Assembly (NCBI RefSeq): GCF_011064615.1
Contig: NZ_JAALJH010000059.1
Span: 1-61,350, forward strand
Source of the DNA: Aquisphaera insulae
GTDB lineage: Bacteria > Planctomycetota > Planctomycetia > Isosphaerales > Isosphaeraceae
Reading direction: 5' to 3'
Length of the DNA stretch: 61,350 nucleotides
Part shown: positions 35,100 to 44,039 of the stretch, piece by piece
Layout of the letters: each line of letters starts with the position of its first letter
How positions within the stretch are numbered: the stretch's first letter is position 1
Notes under the pieces: generated by a model
Seen by the model: the letters and a program-made list of their open reading frames with translations, nothing else
Told to the model about the DNA's origin: nothing
Databases searched by the model: none
Program-made: the position numbers and the translations under genes

Positions 35100-36272
35100 G
35101 TGCCATTTGGACCCTTCTCAGGCCTGACCGGAATCCCGATCGTCTCGAGGTCGAGGATTCGCCTCATCGAGGGCTCAGACGACGTGCTCGGATCATGCAC
35201 ACAGTCGGTTCAGGGAGTCGAGTTCGAGCCTATTCCTCCGGACTCGAGGGCGGAACGACTGGAGGTTCCGTTCATCACCGTCGTCGTGCCGGTTCGAAAC
35301 GAGGCCCCATTCATCGCCCGGACCATCCAGCAACTGGCCGGGCAGGATTACCGGACGGACCGCTTTGAAGTCCTGGTCATCGACGGCGGGTCGACCGACG
35401 CCACGCGCTCGATCGCAGAGTCTCTCGCGAGCAGGCATTCGAATCTCAGGGTTCTCGAGAACCCTCGTCGCCTCTCCAGCGCCGCACGGAACATCGGGAT
35501 CCGCGAGGCCCGGGGCGAGTTGATCGTCGTCGTGGACGGCCACTGCGAACTGGAGGGCCGCCGCTATCTTCGCGACCTGGCCGACGCCTTCGCCCGGAGT
35601 GGTGCCGACTGCATCGGCCGTCCCCAGCCCCTTGACGTCACGGGAGCAACCCCACTCCAGCGGGCCATCGCCGCCGCCCGATCGAGCTGGCTGGGCCATC
35701 ATCCCGACTCGTTCATCTATTCGACCGAGGAGCAGTTCGTCCCGGCCCAGAGCGTGGCCGTGGCGTATCGCCGCGAGGTCTTCGACCGCGTGGGCGCGTT
35801 CGACGAGCGATTCGATGCCTGCGAGGACGTCGAGCTGAACCACCGATTAGACCGGGCGGGCGTTCGCTGCTTCTTCACGCCGACGGCCCAGGTGCGTTAC
35901 TTCCCCCGGTCCAGCCTACTGGGCCTGTTCCGTCAGATGTCCCGCTACGGTCGCGGCCGAGTCCGGCTGTTACGAAAGCACCCCGAGACCTTTTCACCCG
36001 GCGGCCTCATCCCGGCCGCCTGGTTGATGGGACTATCCGTCGGCCCGCTGCTGGCAATGACCTGGCCCCCCCTATGGTGGATCTACGGCGGTACGATCGC
36101 CGTCTATCTCCTCGCCGTCCTGGCGACCTCAGCCGTGATCGCCGCGCAACGACGCGAGCCGCGGCTGCTGGGCTGGCTCCCCCTGGTGTTCTCGACCGTC
36201 CACGCCGGGGCGGGGTGGGGGGCGCTTGCCGAATTTGTGGCCGGCTGTCGGCTGATCGTCCCGCCAGGGTAG
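35100..36272 (+). CDS. Glycosyltransferase family 2, membrane-attached
   Basis: About 390 residues. A GT-A domain is clear: ITVVVPVRNEAPFIARTIQQL, then LVIDGGSTDATRSIAE, and the metal-binding-type VVVDGHCELEG, followed by a CEDVELNHRL motif. C-terminal hydrophobic segments (GGLIPAAWLMGLSVGPLLAM, IYGGTIAVYLLAVLATSAVI) anchor it to the membrane, as in ExoA-like succinoglycan enzymes. It should add a sugar to the lipid-linked repeat unit on the cytoplasmic face. The GTG at 35100 has AAGG 7 nt upstream; the first 57 residues are not family-like, so the real start may be later. Sugar specificity is unknown. Confidence 0.88.
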   Translation: MPFGPFSGLTGIPIVSRSRIRLIEGSDDVLGSCTQSVQGVEFEPIPPDSRAERLEVPFITVVVPVRNEAPFIARTIQQLAGQDYRTDRFEVLVIDGGSTDATRSIAESLASRHSNLRVLENPRRLSSAARNIGIREARGELIVVVDGHCELEGRRYLRDLADAFARSGADCIGRPQPLDVTGATPLQRAIAAARSSWLGHHPDSFIYSTEEQFVPAQSVAVAYRREVFDRVGAFDERFDACEDVELNHRLDRAGVRCFFTPTAQVRYFPRSSLLGLFRQMSRYGRGRVRLLRKHPETFSPGGLIPAAWLMGLSVGPLLAMTWPPLWWIYGGTIAVYLLAVLATSAVIAAQRREPRLLGWLPLVFSTVHAGAGWGALAEFVAGCRLIVPPG

Positions 36273-36343
36273 TCGCTGGGCTCCCCGGATTGACACCCGC
36301 GCTTTGCCGAAGAGGGGCGCGTCTTTACGACAAGAGAGGCTCC

Positions 36344-37393
36344 ATGATGGCGGTATCATCTCCGAACACGATCGAACGGGACCTCGCCCTGGATGACTTG
36401 ATCGTCATCGCCGGAGCGGGGGGCTTCATCGGCGGTGCCTTAACCCGCTACTTCCACGACAAGGGCTTCAGCAGAATCCGAGCAGTCGACCGCAAGCCGC
36501 TGCCGGATTGGTTCCAGCGAGTGCCGGGCGTGGAATGCCTGTCGATGGACCTGGGCGAGAAGGCGAACGCCACCCGGGCCGCCGAGGGTGCCACGGAGGT
36601 CTACAACCTGGCCGCCGACATGGGGGGCATGGGCTTCATCGAGCAGTTCCGCATAGAGTGTCTGCGTAGCAGCCTGATCAACACGCACCTGATCGACGCC
36701 GCCTGGCGAGCCGGGGTTCGCCGCTATTTCTACGCCTCGACGGCCTGCGTCTACAACACTGAACTCCAGAAGGACCCCAATGTCCGGGCACTGAAGGAGT
36801 CGGACGCATACCCGGCGATGGCCGAGCGCGGATATGGCTGGGAGAAGCTGTTCGCCGAGATGTTCTGTGAGGAGTACTGGGCCGAGCGGGGCCTTAAGAC
36901 GCACATTGCCCGGTTCCATAACGTCTACGGGCCGAATGGGACGTGGTTCGGCGGCCGAGAGAAGGTGCCGGCGGCGATCTGCCGCAAGGTCATCGAGGCC
37001 AAGGACACAGGCAAGACCGAGATCGAGATCTGGGGCGATGGTACGCAGACGCGGAGCTTCTGTTTTGTCGAGGACTGCGTCGTCGGGATCGACCATATCA
37101 CACATTGCAACCGGCTGATCGCGACTCCGATCAACCTCGGTACCCAGGACATAATCTCGATCAACGACCTGGTTAGCCTGGTCGAGGACATCGGCGGCGT
37201 GAAGCTGACCCGTCGGTACAAGCTCGATGCCCCCCGCGGCGTCGCCGGGCGGAACAGCGACAACACGTTCATAAAGAGCGTCTTGAACTGGGAGCCCAGC
37301 ACGCCCTTACGTACCGGGATAACCAAGACTTACGCGTGGATCGAGGAGCAGTACCACGATAGAAAATCCGGCAAGCGGGTTGTCCAGGACTGA
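36344..37393 (+). CDS. NAD-dependent epimerase, GDP-mannose-3,5-epimerase-like
   Basis: 349 residues, short-chain dehydrogenase fold. NAD-binding GAGGFIG at 24-30; catalytic YxxxK as Tyr164/Lys168 in GYGWEK; and the hallmark NLAADMGGMGFI at 88-99, which is typical of GDP-D-mannose 3',5'-epimerases. Cys135 in STACVYNTE sits where these enzymes have a catalytic cysteine. The plant enzyme makes GDP-L-galactose and GDP-L-gulose (family knowledge), so an L-sugar precursor is inferred. The ATG at 36344 has AGAGAGG upstream; the longer open frame starting at 36074 is a shadow of the previous gene. The next gene begins 31 bp downstream. Confidence 0.85.
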   Translation: MMAVSSPNTIERDLALDDLIVIAGAGGFIGGALTRYFHDKGFSRIRAVDRKPLPDWFQRVPGVECLSMDLGEKANATRAAEGATEVYNLAADMGGMGFIEQFRIECLRSSLINTHLIDAAWRAGVRRYFYASTACVYNTELQKDPNVRALKESDAYPAMAERGYGWEKLFAEMFCEEYWAERGLKTHIARFHNVYGPNGTWFGGREKVPAAICRKVIEAKDTGKTEIEIWGDGTQTRSFCFVEDCVVGIDHITHCNRLIATPINLGTQDIISINDLVSLVEDIGGVKLTRRYKLDAPRGVAGRNSDNTFIKSVLNWEPSTPLRTGITKTYAWIEEQYHDRKSGKRVVQD

Positions 37394-37424
37394 GCAAAAG
37401 AACCCGCTCAATAGGAGTCCTGTA

Positions 37425-38570
37425 GTGACCGAACCGATCCGAGTCTTGGAACTCCGTTGCGCCGATGGGCCCGGTGGCGGCCCAGAGAAAACGATCTTGC
37501 ACGGTGCAGCTCGATCCGATCCTTCACGTTTCGCTATCACCGTTTGCTACCTTCGCCATCAGCAAGACGCAGATCAATCAATCCGGGGACGGGCCGAGGA
37601 ACTCTGCTTGGATTACTGCGAGATCCGACAACGCGGCCCACTGGACGTACGCGCGTTCAAGGAACTTCAAGACCTGGTCCGGGCACGACAGATCGACATC
37701 GTCCATGTCCATGACTACAAGACGGACTTCCTCGGGCTCTGGCTTGCCCGCAGTTCGCAAGTGATACTGGTCGCGACGGCCCACGGCTGGACCGGACACA
37801 GCCGACGGGAACGCTGCTTTTATTATCCCTTGGACCTCCTCCTCCTCACGCGGTATCCTATCGCTATTGCCGTATCAGGACAAATCCGAGACATATTGAT
37901 CAAACATGGCACTGCCCCCGACCGGATTCGTACGATAGTCAATGGCATTGATCATCAAATATACCGACAAGATCCGACTCGAATCGAAGCGGTTCGATCC
38001 GGCTACGGACTGAAATCCGACGAGGTCGTGATCGGTGCCGTAGGTCGTCTCGAGCCTCAAAAGAGATTTGACCTGCTATTGCAGGCATTTGCGCTACTCA
38101 GACCGGTTCGGCCCGGGCTCAGACTTCTCATAGCCGGTGAGGGAAGCTGTCGATCTGAATTGGAATCACAGGCGGACAGCCTGGGCCTGAATGGGTCATG
38201 CCGGCTCCTCGGCCATTGTGCCAACGTAATCGAGTTCTTCCAAGCGATCAACGTTTGTGTGCAGTCCTCCGACTACGAGGGGACATCGAACGTGGTGCTC
38301 GAAGCCATGGCGATGGAGGTTCCCGTGGTCGCCACGGCCGTGGGGGGAACCGCTGAGATTGTGGAGGACGGGGTTCACGGGATCATTCTGCCACCCAGAG
38401 ATCCAGTAGCAATGGCCGACGCTATCGCGAAGGTACTCGACGAACCGGAGGCGACGGAGGCCAGGGTCCGGGCAGCCCGATCGCGTGTCGAGACGGAGCT
38501 TTCCTTTCAAAAGAGGCAGCAGAGACTCGAGGCCGTCTACGAGGAGCTGGTGGAGTCGCACAATCGGTGA
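37425..38570 (+). CDS. Glycosyltransferase family 4-like
   Basis: About 381 residues, GT-B fold. N-terminal IRVLELRCADGPGGGPEKTI matches the acceptor-side loop; the donor side shows VIGAVGRLEPQKRFDLLLQA, LLIAGEGSCRSEL, and SSDYEGTSNVVLEAMAMEVPVVAT with the E-x7-E-type motif. Probably transfers a sugar from a nucleotide donor to the growing repeat unit. The GTG at 37425 is selected because AGGAG lies 7 nt upstream; an in-frame TTG at 37380 overlaps the previous gene. The base composition looks somewhat richer in A/T than its neighbours by eye. It overlaps or abuts the next glycosyltransferase gene. Confidence 0.88.
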   Translation: MTEPIRVLELRCADGPGGGPEKTILHGAARSDPSRFAITVCYLRHQQDADQSIRGRAEELCLDYCEIRQRGPLDVRAFKELQDLVRARQIDIVHVHDYKTDFLGLWLARSSQVILVATAHGWTGHSRRERCFYYPLDLLLLTRYPIAIAVSGQIRDILIKHGTAPDRIRTIVNGIDHQIYRQDPTRIEAVRSGYGLKSDEVVIGAVGRLEPQKRFDLLLQAFALLRPVRPGLRLLIAGEGSCRSELESQADSLGLNGSCRLLGHCANVIEFFQAINVCVQSSDYEGTSNVVLEAMAMEVPVVATAVGGTAEIVEDGVHGIILPPRDPVAMADAIAKVLDEPEATEARVRAARSRVETELSFQKRQQRLEAVYEELVESHNR

Positions 38571-38626
38571 ACGGAAGCCGTCTCTGTCCGATGACAAGAG
38601 CATCAGCGGACGCCGAGGGCGATTTG

Positions 38627-39784
38627 ATGACAGCTCCACGTAATTCCATGTCATTGCATAATATGGCGAATTCAAGTCAGCCCATCCGTGTCTGTTTCCT
38701 GATCGATCGCCTCATGATGGGTGGCACCGAGACACAGCTCCTGGCACTGATCCGCAACCTCGATCGCTCGCTAATACAACCCTACCTGGCGCTACTCGAC
38801 GGGGAGGAAGAGGCGTCCCGGGCTCTCGAGCCGGCCGGCTGCCCCGTAACGCGATTGGGCGTGAAGCGACTTCTCTGCCTCGGCTCCCTCGGCAAGCTGC
38901 TAGCATTCTGCCGCTTCCTGAGGCGGGAGCGGATCGATGTCCTCCAGGTCTACTTCCCGGATAGCACCTACTTTGGGACCCTCGCCGGCCGCTTGGCCGG
39001 CGTGAGGTCCATCCTGCGGACCCGTAACAATATCAACCATTGGATGACCGCGACGCACCGCCTACTGGGGCAGATCCTCAATCGATGGGTGACCGTTACG
39101 GTCTGCAATTGTGAGGCAGCTCGAGAGGCCATCCTGGCCGACGAGCGGCCGGACCCCGATTCCGTAGTAGTGATCGAGAATGGGGTCGACATCGAGCGGT
39201 TCGCGCACATCTCGCCGGTGAGTCCGAAGCGTGACCGGTCCCGGCCTCGTCGCGTAGGAATGGTGGCCAACCTCCGGCCGGTCAAGGGGGTCGATCTGTT
39301 CATCCAGGCCGCAGCCATCGTTGCCGCGAAAGCCCCGGACGTGACGTTCCACGTGGCGGGCGAGGGCCCCCAACGTCCCGAATTGCAGGACTCTATCAAG
39401 GGACTGGGGCTCGTAGACCGCCTTCAGCTTCACGGCCGAGTCGATGACATTCCGATGTTCCTTGCCGAGCTGGACGTCGCCGTCCTCAGCTCCCGCGCCG
39501 AAGGGATGCCCAATGCTCTGCTCGAGTACATGGCAGCCGGTCGTCCTATCGTGGCGGCGAACGTCGGCGGCGTACCGAGCGTTGCGTCGCAAGGGGTCCA
39601 TGCCTGGCTCGTCACACCGGAGTCGCCCGAATTGCTCGCCGAAGCCCTGTCCGGTTTGCTCGACAACCCCCGGAGGGCGGCGGAACTGGCTGCGGCCGGG
39701 CGAGAGCACGTCCAGTCCCGCTTCTCCCGAGCGGCCTCGGTCGGCCGGTTCGAGAGGCTCTTCCGCGACGTTTCGTCGGCTTGA
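38627..39784 (+). CDS. Glycosyltransferase family 4-like
   Basis: About 385 residues, GT-B fold. Acceptor side: RVCFLIDRLMMGGTETQLL. Donor side: RRVGMVANLRPVKGVDLFIQAA, FHVAGEGPQRPEL, LHGRVDDIPMFLAELDVAVLSSRAEGMPNALLEYMAAGRPIVA. Likely adds a sugar to the lipid-linked repeat unit. Several starts are in frame: GTG 38567 (overlapping the preceding stop as GTGA), ATG 38591, ATG 38627 and ATG 38663. The ATG at 38627 is preferred because GAGGG lies 7 nt upstream. Tight packing with its neighbours supports one transcription unit. Confidence 0.88.
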   Translation: MTAPRNSMSLHNMANSSQPIRVCFLIDRLMMGGTETQLLALIRNLDRSLIQPYLALLDGEEEASRALEPAGCPVTRLGVKRLLCLGSLGKLLAFCRFLRRERIDVLQVYFPDSTYFGTLAGRLAGVRSILRTRNNINHWMTATHRLLGQILNRWVTVTVCNCEAAREAILADERPDPDSVVVIENGVDIERFAHISPVSPKRDRSRPRRVGMVANLRPVKGVDLFIQAAAIVAAKAPDVTFHVAGEGPQRPELQDSIKGLGLVDRLQLHGRVDDIPMFLAELDVAVLSSRAEGMPNALLEYMAAGRPIVAANVGGVPSVASQGVHAWLVTPESPELLAEALSGLLDNPRRAAELAAAGREHVQSRFSRAASVGRFERLFRDVSSA

Positions 39785-39853
39785 CGATGCCCCTCGGCTC
39801 CCGCCACGACGACGAGGCATAGAGCCGGCCACGCTTACCGAGAGCGAACGAGA

Positions 39854-41206
39854 ATGTCGACCAACCGCAGGCCGGGCATCGCGATCCTCGATGAAGAACT
39901 TCCTTACCCTCCCGACTCGGGCAAGCGGATCCGCACGTTGAATCTGGTGCGTCGCCTGGCGGATCGCTTTCGCATTGTCTTCATCGGTCACCAGGGACTC
40001 GGGCCCGAACAGACCCGCGACGCCGAGGTCTTCCTCCGCGATCACGGGATCGAGCCCGTGGTCGTCGAGTGCTCCGTGGCCGTCAATGGGGGACCACTGT
40101 TTTACGGACGTCTGGCGGCTAACCTGTTGTCTCCGCTGCCGTACTCAGTCCAGCGTCACAGCACTGCCCAGATGCAGACGGCCGTGCGCCGGATGGAGAT
40201 CGAGAGCCGCATCAACCTCTGGCAGGTGGAATGGACTCCCTACGCCCAGAGCTTGAGGGGCCGGGTCCACTCGCCCTGGGTCGTGATGGCCCACAACATC
40301 GAGTCCCAGATCTGGCGGAGATATTACGAGACGGAAACCAACCCCTTGAAGAAATGGTACATAGGCCGACAGTTCCGCAAGTACCTGGACTTCGAGCGCG
40401 TGATCTTCAACGAAGCGGGCGAAGTCATCGTCGTGAGCGAGCCCGACGCCCGGCTAGCCCACGAGCTCTACGGGAGGTCCGAGGTCGAGGTGGTTAGCAA
40501 CGGGGTCGACATCGACCACTATCTCCCAGGAACCACTCCGCGGGACTCAAAGGCTATCTTGTACGTCGGCGCTCTTTTCTGGCGCCCCAACCTCGACGCC
40601 GTCCAAGTCCTGCTCAGGGAAGTACTGCCACGCGTGCTCGCCGAGGAGCCCGATGCCCGGCTCCAAGTCGTCGGCCGCGACCCCCCCCCATGGCTCGCCG
40701 CAGAGGTTGCCCGGGCATCGAATGCCACCCTCTATCCGAGCGTGCCCGACGTCCGCCCCTTCCTCCAGGGATGCGGACTCCTGGCTGTCCCACTCCGCAT
40801 AGGAGGCGGGTCCCGGCTGAAGATCCTCGAGGCACTGGCCTGCCGCTGCCCGGTCGTTTCGACCAGTGTCGGCAGCGAGGGACTGGACCTGGTCGACGGC
40901 CGGGACTATATCCGGGCTGACGACCCCGCGGAGATGGCCGCGGCCATCGTGCGCTGCATCCGTGATCCCCGCCTGGCCAATGAGCTGGCACGATCGGGAC
41001 GCGACAGAATCCTGGAGAGCTACTCCTGGGACCCGCTGGCCCAGCGGTTGGGAGAAATCTGGGAGACTCGGCTCCGAACGGCCGCACGACCGGGAGCCCC
41101 GCCACGGCGACCATGCGGCCTAAGCTCCGGGCAGATCGCCGAAGATCGAGGATGGCCGGCCGGGAGTTCTTCTGAAGAAGAGATCGATTCACGAGGCTTG
41201 GCATGA
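39854..41206 (+). CDS. Glycosyltransferase, PEP-CTERM/XrtA-locus type
   Basis: 450 residues, GT-B fold. The opening LDEELPYPPDSGKRIRTLNLVRRLA resembles the family of sugar transferases described in exosortase loci (TIGR03087-like pattern, recalled not searched). The donor domain shows ILYVGALFWRPNLDAVQVLL, LQVVGRDPP and LRIGGGSRLKILEALACRCPVVST. The C-terminal 35 residues are Pro/Gly/Ser-rich and probably disordered. It is followed immediately by the fucosyltransferase-like gene through an ATGA overlap (41203-41206), implying translational coupling. Sugar specificity is unknown. Confidence 0.87.
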   Translation: MSTNRRPGIAILDEELPYPPDSGKRIRTLNLVRRLADRFRIVFIGHQGLGPEQTRDAEVFLRDHGIEPVVVECSVAVNGGPLFYGRLAANLLSPLPYSVQRHSTAQMQTAVRRMEIESRINLWQVEWTPYAQSLRGRVHSPWVVMAHNIESQIWRRYYETETNPLKKWYIGRQFRKYLDFERVIFNEAGEVIVVSEPDARLAHELYGRSEVEVVSNGVDIDHYLPGTTPRDSKAILYVGALFWRPNLDAVQVLLREVLPRVLAEEPDARLQVVGRDPPPWLAAEVARASNATLYPSVPDVRPFLQGCGLLAVPLRIGGGSRLKILEALACRCPVVSTSVGSEGLDLVDGRDYIRADDPAEMAAAIVRCIRDPRLANELARSGRDRILESYSWDPLAQRLGEIWETRLRTAARPGAPPRRPCGLSSGQIAEDRGWPAGSSSEEEIDSRGLA

Positions 41207-42171
41207 TTATCGAAAGCGACTACCTGACCGAAGGGCTTTTCGGCCAGATCTTTATCTGGATGCTAGAGGTCCTGCCCTACATCGAGTCGCGAGGATGGAA
41301 GCCAGAATGGCGTATCCGATCCCGCAACTACGGCGACCCTGAGACCGCAAACATCTTTCCCGGTATCATCCGGACCAACTACGATCCCGAGCCGGGAGGC
41401 GAAATTCAGTCGTTCGAAAAACTGAATTTCTTTCATAAACATCAGTTCCGGCATAACTACCGGGCGGCCAACCGACTCTGGAACACCTACTTTCGCTTCA
41501 CGGACGACATCTACGAGCGCCTGTACGCCTTCCAGCGGGAGAACCTCGAGGGCGAGACGGTTCTGGGGATCCACTATCGGGGTACAGATAAGAACGTAGA
41601 CCGATTCCAGACAAACCCGACCTCCCGCTATCAATTCCTCTGCATTGTGGAGGACTTCCTCCGAGTCCATCCGGATGTCACCTCGGTGTTCGTCGCGTCT
41701 GACGACACGCGATTCATCGAGGCCATGTGCGGGTTCCCGCGGGTCCGGTTCTATCAGCAGGCCCGCTCCCAAGACGGGCGGCCGCTGTGGAACGACCAGA
41801 AGTGCACCGACAAGCAGGCCCTCGCCAAGGACGCCATCCTCGACAGCCTGACCCTGTCGCACTGCCGGTACGTCCTGAAGAGCATGTCGCAGCTTTCTGC
41901 CTTCGTGAAGATCTTCAATCCGGACGTCGAGGCTTATCGGGGATCCGCCTGCAAGCCCGACTGGTTTCCCGAGGCCTACGTGCCGCTTTACCGGAGTGAG
42001 GACAGGGCGGTCAAGGGCCTTCTCCGCGTCCTCCAACGTGGAGACGCGCGGGCGCCAATCCACACCAAGGCAATCGAGGCCCCGGAACGAATCGGTAGGC
42101 TCGCCTCGCAGGTCTGGAAGCGGCGGGGCACCCTCGCCTCTCGGACGCGGCTGGCCCTGTTCGGCAAGTGA
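41203..42171 (+). CDS. Fucosyltransferase-like enzyme (HxRxxDK type)
   Basis: 322 residues. The motif LGIHYRGTDK at 121-130 (His124, Arg126, Asp129, Lys130) matches the GDP-fucose-binding signature of the alpha-1,6/NodZ/O-fucosyltransferase superfamily. Further along, VFVASDDTRFIEAM and the DAILDSLTLSHCRYVLKSMS region match the usual donor-binding segment. It would transfer L-fucose or a related L-sugar from a GDP donor. This is notable because a GDP-mannose-3,5-epimerase-like gene lies 4 kb upstream and no GDP-fucose synthesis genes are in the window. Start overlaps the previous stop. Confidence 0.78.
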   Translation: MIIESDYLTEGLFGQIFIWMLEVLPYIESRGWKPEWRIRSRNYGDPETANIFPGIIRTNYDPEPGGEIQSFEKLNFFHKHQFRHNYRAANRLWNTYFRFTDDIYERLYAFQRENLEGETVLGIHYRGTDKNVDRFQTNPTSRYQFLCIVEDFLRVHPDVTSVFVASDDTRFIEAMCGFPRVRFYQQARSQDGRPLWNDQKCTDKQALAKDAILDSLTLSHCRYVLKSMSQLSAFVKIFNPDVEAYRGSACKPDWFPEAYVPLYRSEDRAVKGLLRVLQRGDARAPIHTKAIEAPERIGRLASQVWKRRGTLASRTRLALFGK

Positions 42172-42209
42172 CCGGCCGCGCCAGGCCGAAGAGGAGACAG
42201 GAGAGGCCC

Positions 42210-43142
42210 ATGGCCACGATCAAGCCCGCCGCCTGGCTGAAGGAACACCAGCGCAACGTCTATTCCCAGGCCGGGGAGGACGGCATCGTCCAGAAGATCC
42301 TTGAGTTGCTGCCGCAGAACGACGGCTGGTGCGTCGAGTTTGGTGCCTGGGACGGCGTCGAGTTGTCCAACACCCGCAACCTCATCCGCAACCGGGGCTA
42401 CTCAGCCGTCCTGATCGAGGGGAGCGTGGAGCGGTTCCGCGCTCTGCAGAGGAACTGCGCCAGTGACCCGAACACCATCGCCATCAATACGTTTATCGGC
42501 TTCGAGAAGGACAATGACCTCGACCGAGTCCTGGCCTCGACCCCAATCCCGCCCGATTTCGATTTCCTGTCGATCGACATCGATGGAAACGACTACCACA
42601 TCTGGCGGGGGATGTCGGCCTACCGGCCGAAGGCGGTGTGCATCGAGTTCAACCCGACGATCCCCCCGCAGCTTCGCTTCGTCCAGCCAGCCGACCCGCG
42701 CGTCAACCAGGGCGCGAGCTTGCTCTCGCTGGTCGAGCTGGGCAAGGAAAAAGGCTACGAACTGGTCTCGGCGTCGCGGTTCAACGCGTTCTTCGTCCGG
42801 GCCGAGGACTTCCCACTCTTCGAGATCGAGGACAACCGCCCCGAGGCCCTCTGGACCGACCTGGAGAGCATTACCTACCTCTTCTCGGGGTACGACGGCC
42901 GGGTCTTCCTGCAAGGTAGCCGCAAGTTCCCGTGGCACAAAATCGCCTTCCGCGAGACAAGGGTCCAACACCTCTCCCGGTTCCTTCAAAGTTATCCCGG
43001 CAACTATACAATACTGCAAATGATTGGCTTCGCCATCTATTTGTTGTTGCACGAACCTCGCATGTTCGTCAAGGAATCCGGCGAGAGGCTCCGGCTGCTC
43101 CGGCGGCGCTGGGCACGGAGGTTCAAGGGGCGGTCATCCTGA
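42210..43142 (+). CDS. FkbM-like methyltransferase family protein
   Basis: About 310 residues. YSQAGEDGIVQKILELLP, then VEFGAWDGVELSNTRNLI, and FLSIDIDGNDYHIWRGM give the FkbM-type Rossmann pattern seen in sugar O-methyltransferases of polysaccharide loci. The C-terminus has a hydrophobic stretch (MIGFAIYLLLH) and ends Arg-rich, possibly membrane-associated. The ATG at 42210 is preferred (GGAGAGG upstream); an in-frame start at 42168 overlaps the preceding gene. It could methylate a repeat-unit sugar; substrate is unknown. Confidence 0.78.
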   Translation: MATIKPAAWLKEHQRNVYSQAGEDGIVQKILELLPQNDGWCVEFGAWDGVELSNTRNLIRNRGYSAVLIEGSVERFRALQRNCASDPNTIAINTFIGFEKDNDLDRVLASTPIPPDFDFLSIDIDGNDYHIWRGMSAYRPKAVCIEFNPTIPPQLRFVQPADPRVNQGASLLSLVELGKEKGYELVSASRFNAFFVRAEDFPLFEIEDNRPEALWTDLESITYLFSGYDGRVFLQGSRKFPWHKIAFRETRVQHLSRFLQSYPGNYTILQMIGFAIYLLLHEPRMFVKESGERLRLLRRRWARRFKGRSS

Positions 43143-43270
43143 TCGACGCCCTGGAGAGCCCAGAATGACCACGCCCGTTACGGCCGACGAAGCTGGCGGG
43201 GCGGTGTTGCCCCAAGGCATCGGCATCATGAATCATTTTCAGGCCATTCCAAAAGAGGAGAGCAAGTTTC

Positions 43271-43960
43271 ATGGGAGGGTCGATCTCGGATCCCGTTATG
43301 GGGGTGTCCTCGGCCATCACTCGCCTCTCCGGCGCGCGGGTGCCCAGGATCTGCATTGAGACTGGTACTTATCGGGGAGAGAGCACCGTGCGATTCGCCT
43401 CGCTATTCAGCGAGGTCCACACCATCGAGTTGAGCGAGCAGTGGCACTCGTTCTCGAAGGAGAAGCTGGCCTCCTACCCCAACGTGACCTGCCACTTCGG
43501 CGACAGCGTTGAGGTGCTTCGCACGCTGCTTCCGACCATCGGGGAGCCGGCGGTCTTCTTCCTCGACGCCCACTATTCAGGCGGGACCACCGCCATGGGG
43601 TCCGAGGAGGTCCCACTGTTGCGGGAACTGGAGCTAATCTGCCGGCGTGAGCAGAAGGACACTCTGATCATCGACGACTCGCGGCTCATTGGCAAGGCCG
43701 GCGAATGCGGCTATGATGGCGACTCGATCTATCCCCGAATGGCCTATGATTGGCGGAACGTGACCACGCGGAAGATTCGGGAGATCACCGGGACGGCACT
43801 GCATAACCCCTGGGTCTCCTGGTGGGACAAGATCCTCATCCTGAGGAATCGAGCCCTGCCGCAGGGGCTGCTGACCACCCTCCTGGCCTCACCTTTCAAT
43901 GTCGTTGATGTTCCCCTCCGTCTGGGCAAGCGGATGGCTCGCGCGACTCTGAAACATTGA
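43271..43960 (+). CDS. Class I methyltransferase-like protein
   Basis: 229 residues. The pattern CIETGTYRGESTVRFA, VHTIELSE, VTCHFGDSVEVL and VFFLDAHYSGG is that of SAM-dependent class I methyltransferases (motif I glycine loop altered to ETGTYRGES). DTLIIDDSRL follows. It may modify a glycan or a lipid; no target can be named. ATG 43271 has AGGAG about 10 nt upstream. Just upstream in another frame, 43165-43359 encodes a 64-residue stretch with its own GGAGAG site, which might be the true N-terminus if a frameshift is present (see findings). Confidence 0.7.
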   Translation: MGGSISDPVMGVSSAITRLSGARVPRICIETGTYRGESTVRFASLFSEVHTIELSEQWHSFSKEKLASYPNVTCHFGDSVEVLRTLLPTIGEPAVFFLDAHYSGGTTAMGSEEVPLLRELELICRREQKDTLIIDDSRLIGKAGECGYDGDSIYPRMAYDWRNVTTRKIREITGTALHNPWVSWWDKILILRNRALPQGLLTTLLASPFNVVDVPLRLGKRMARATLKH

Positions 43961-44039
43961 CGGGCCGCCTGCCGGGGAGACCCACGGGCGGCCGTCAGCA
44001 CCTCGGCGTAACGGGGCCGAGATTGGAACACGGCTGACG

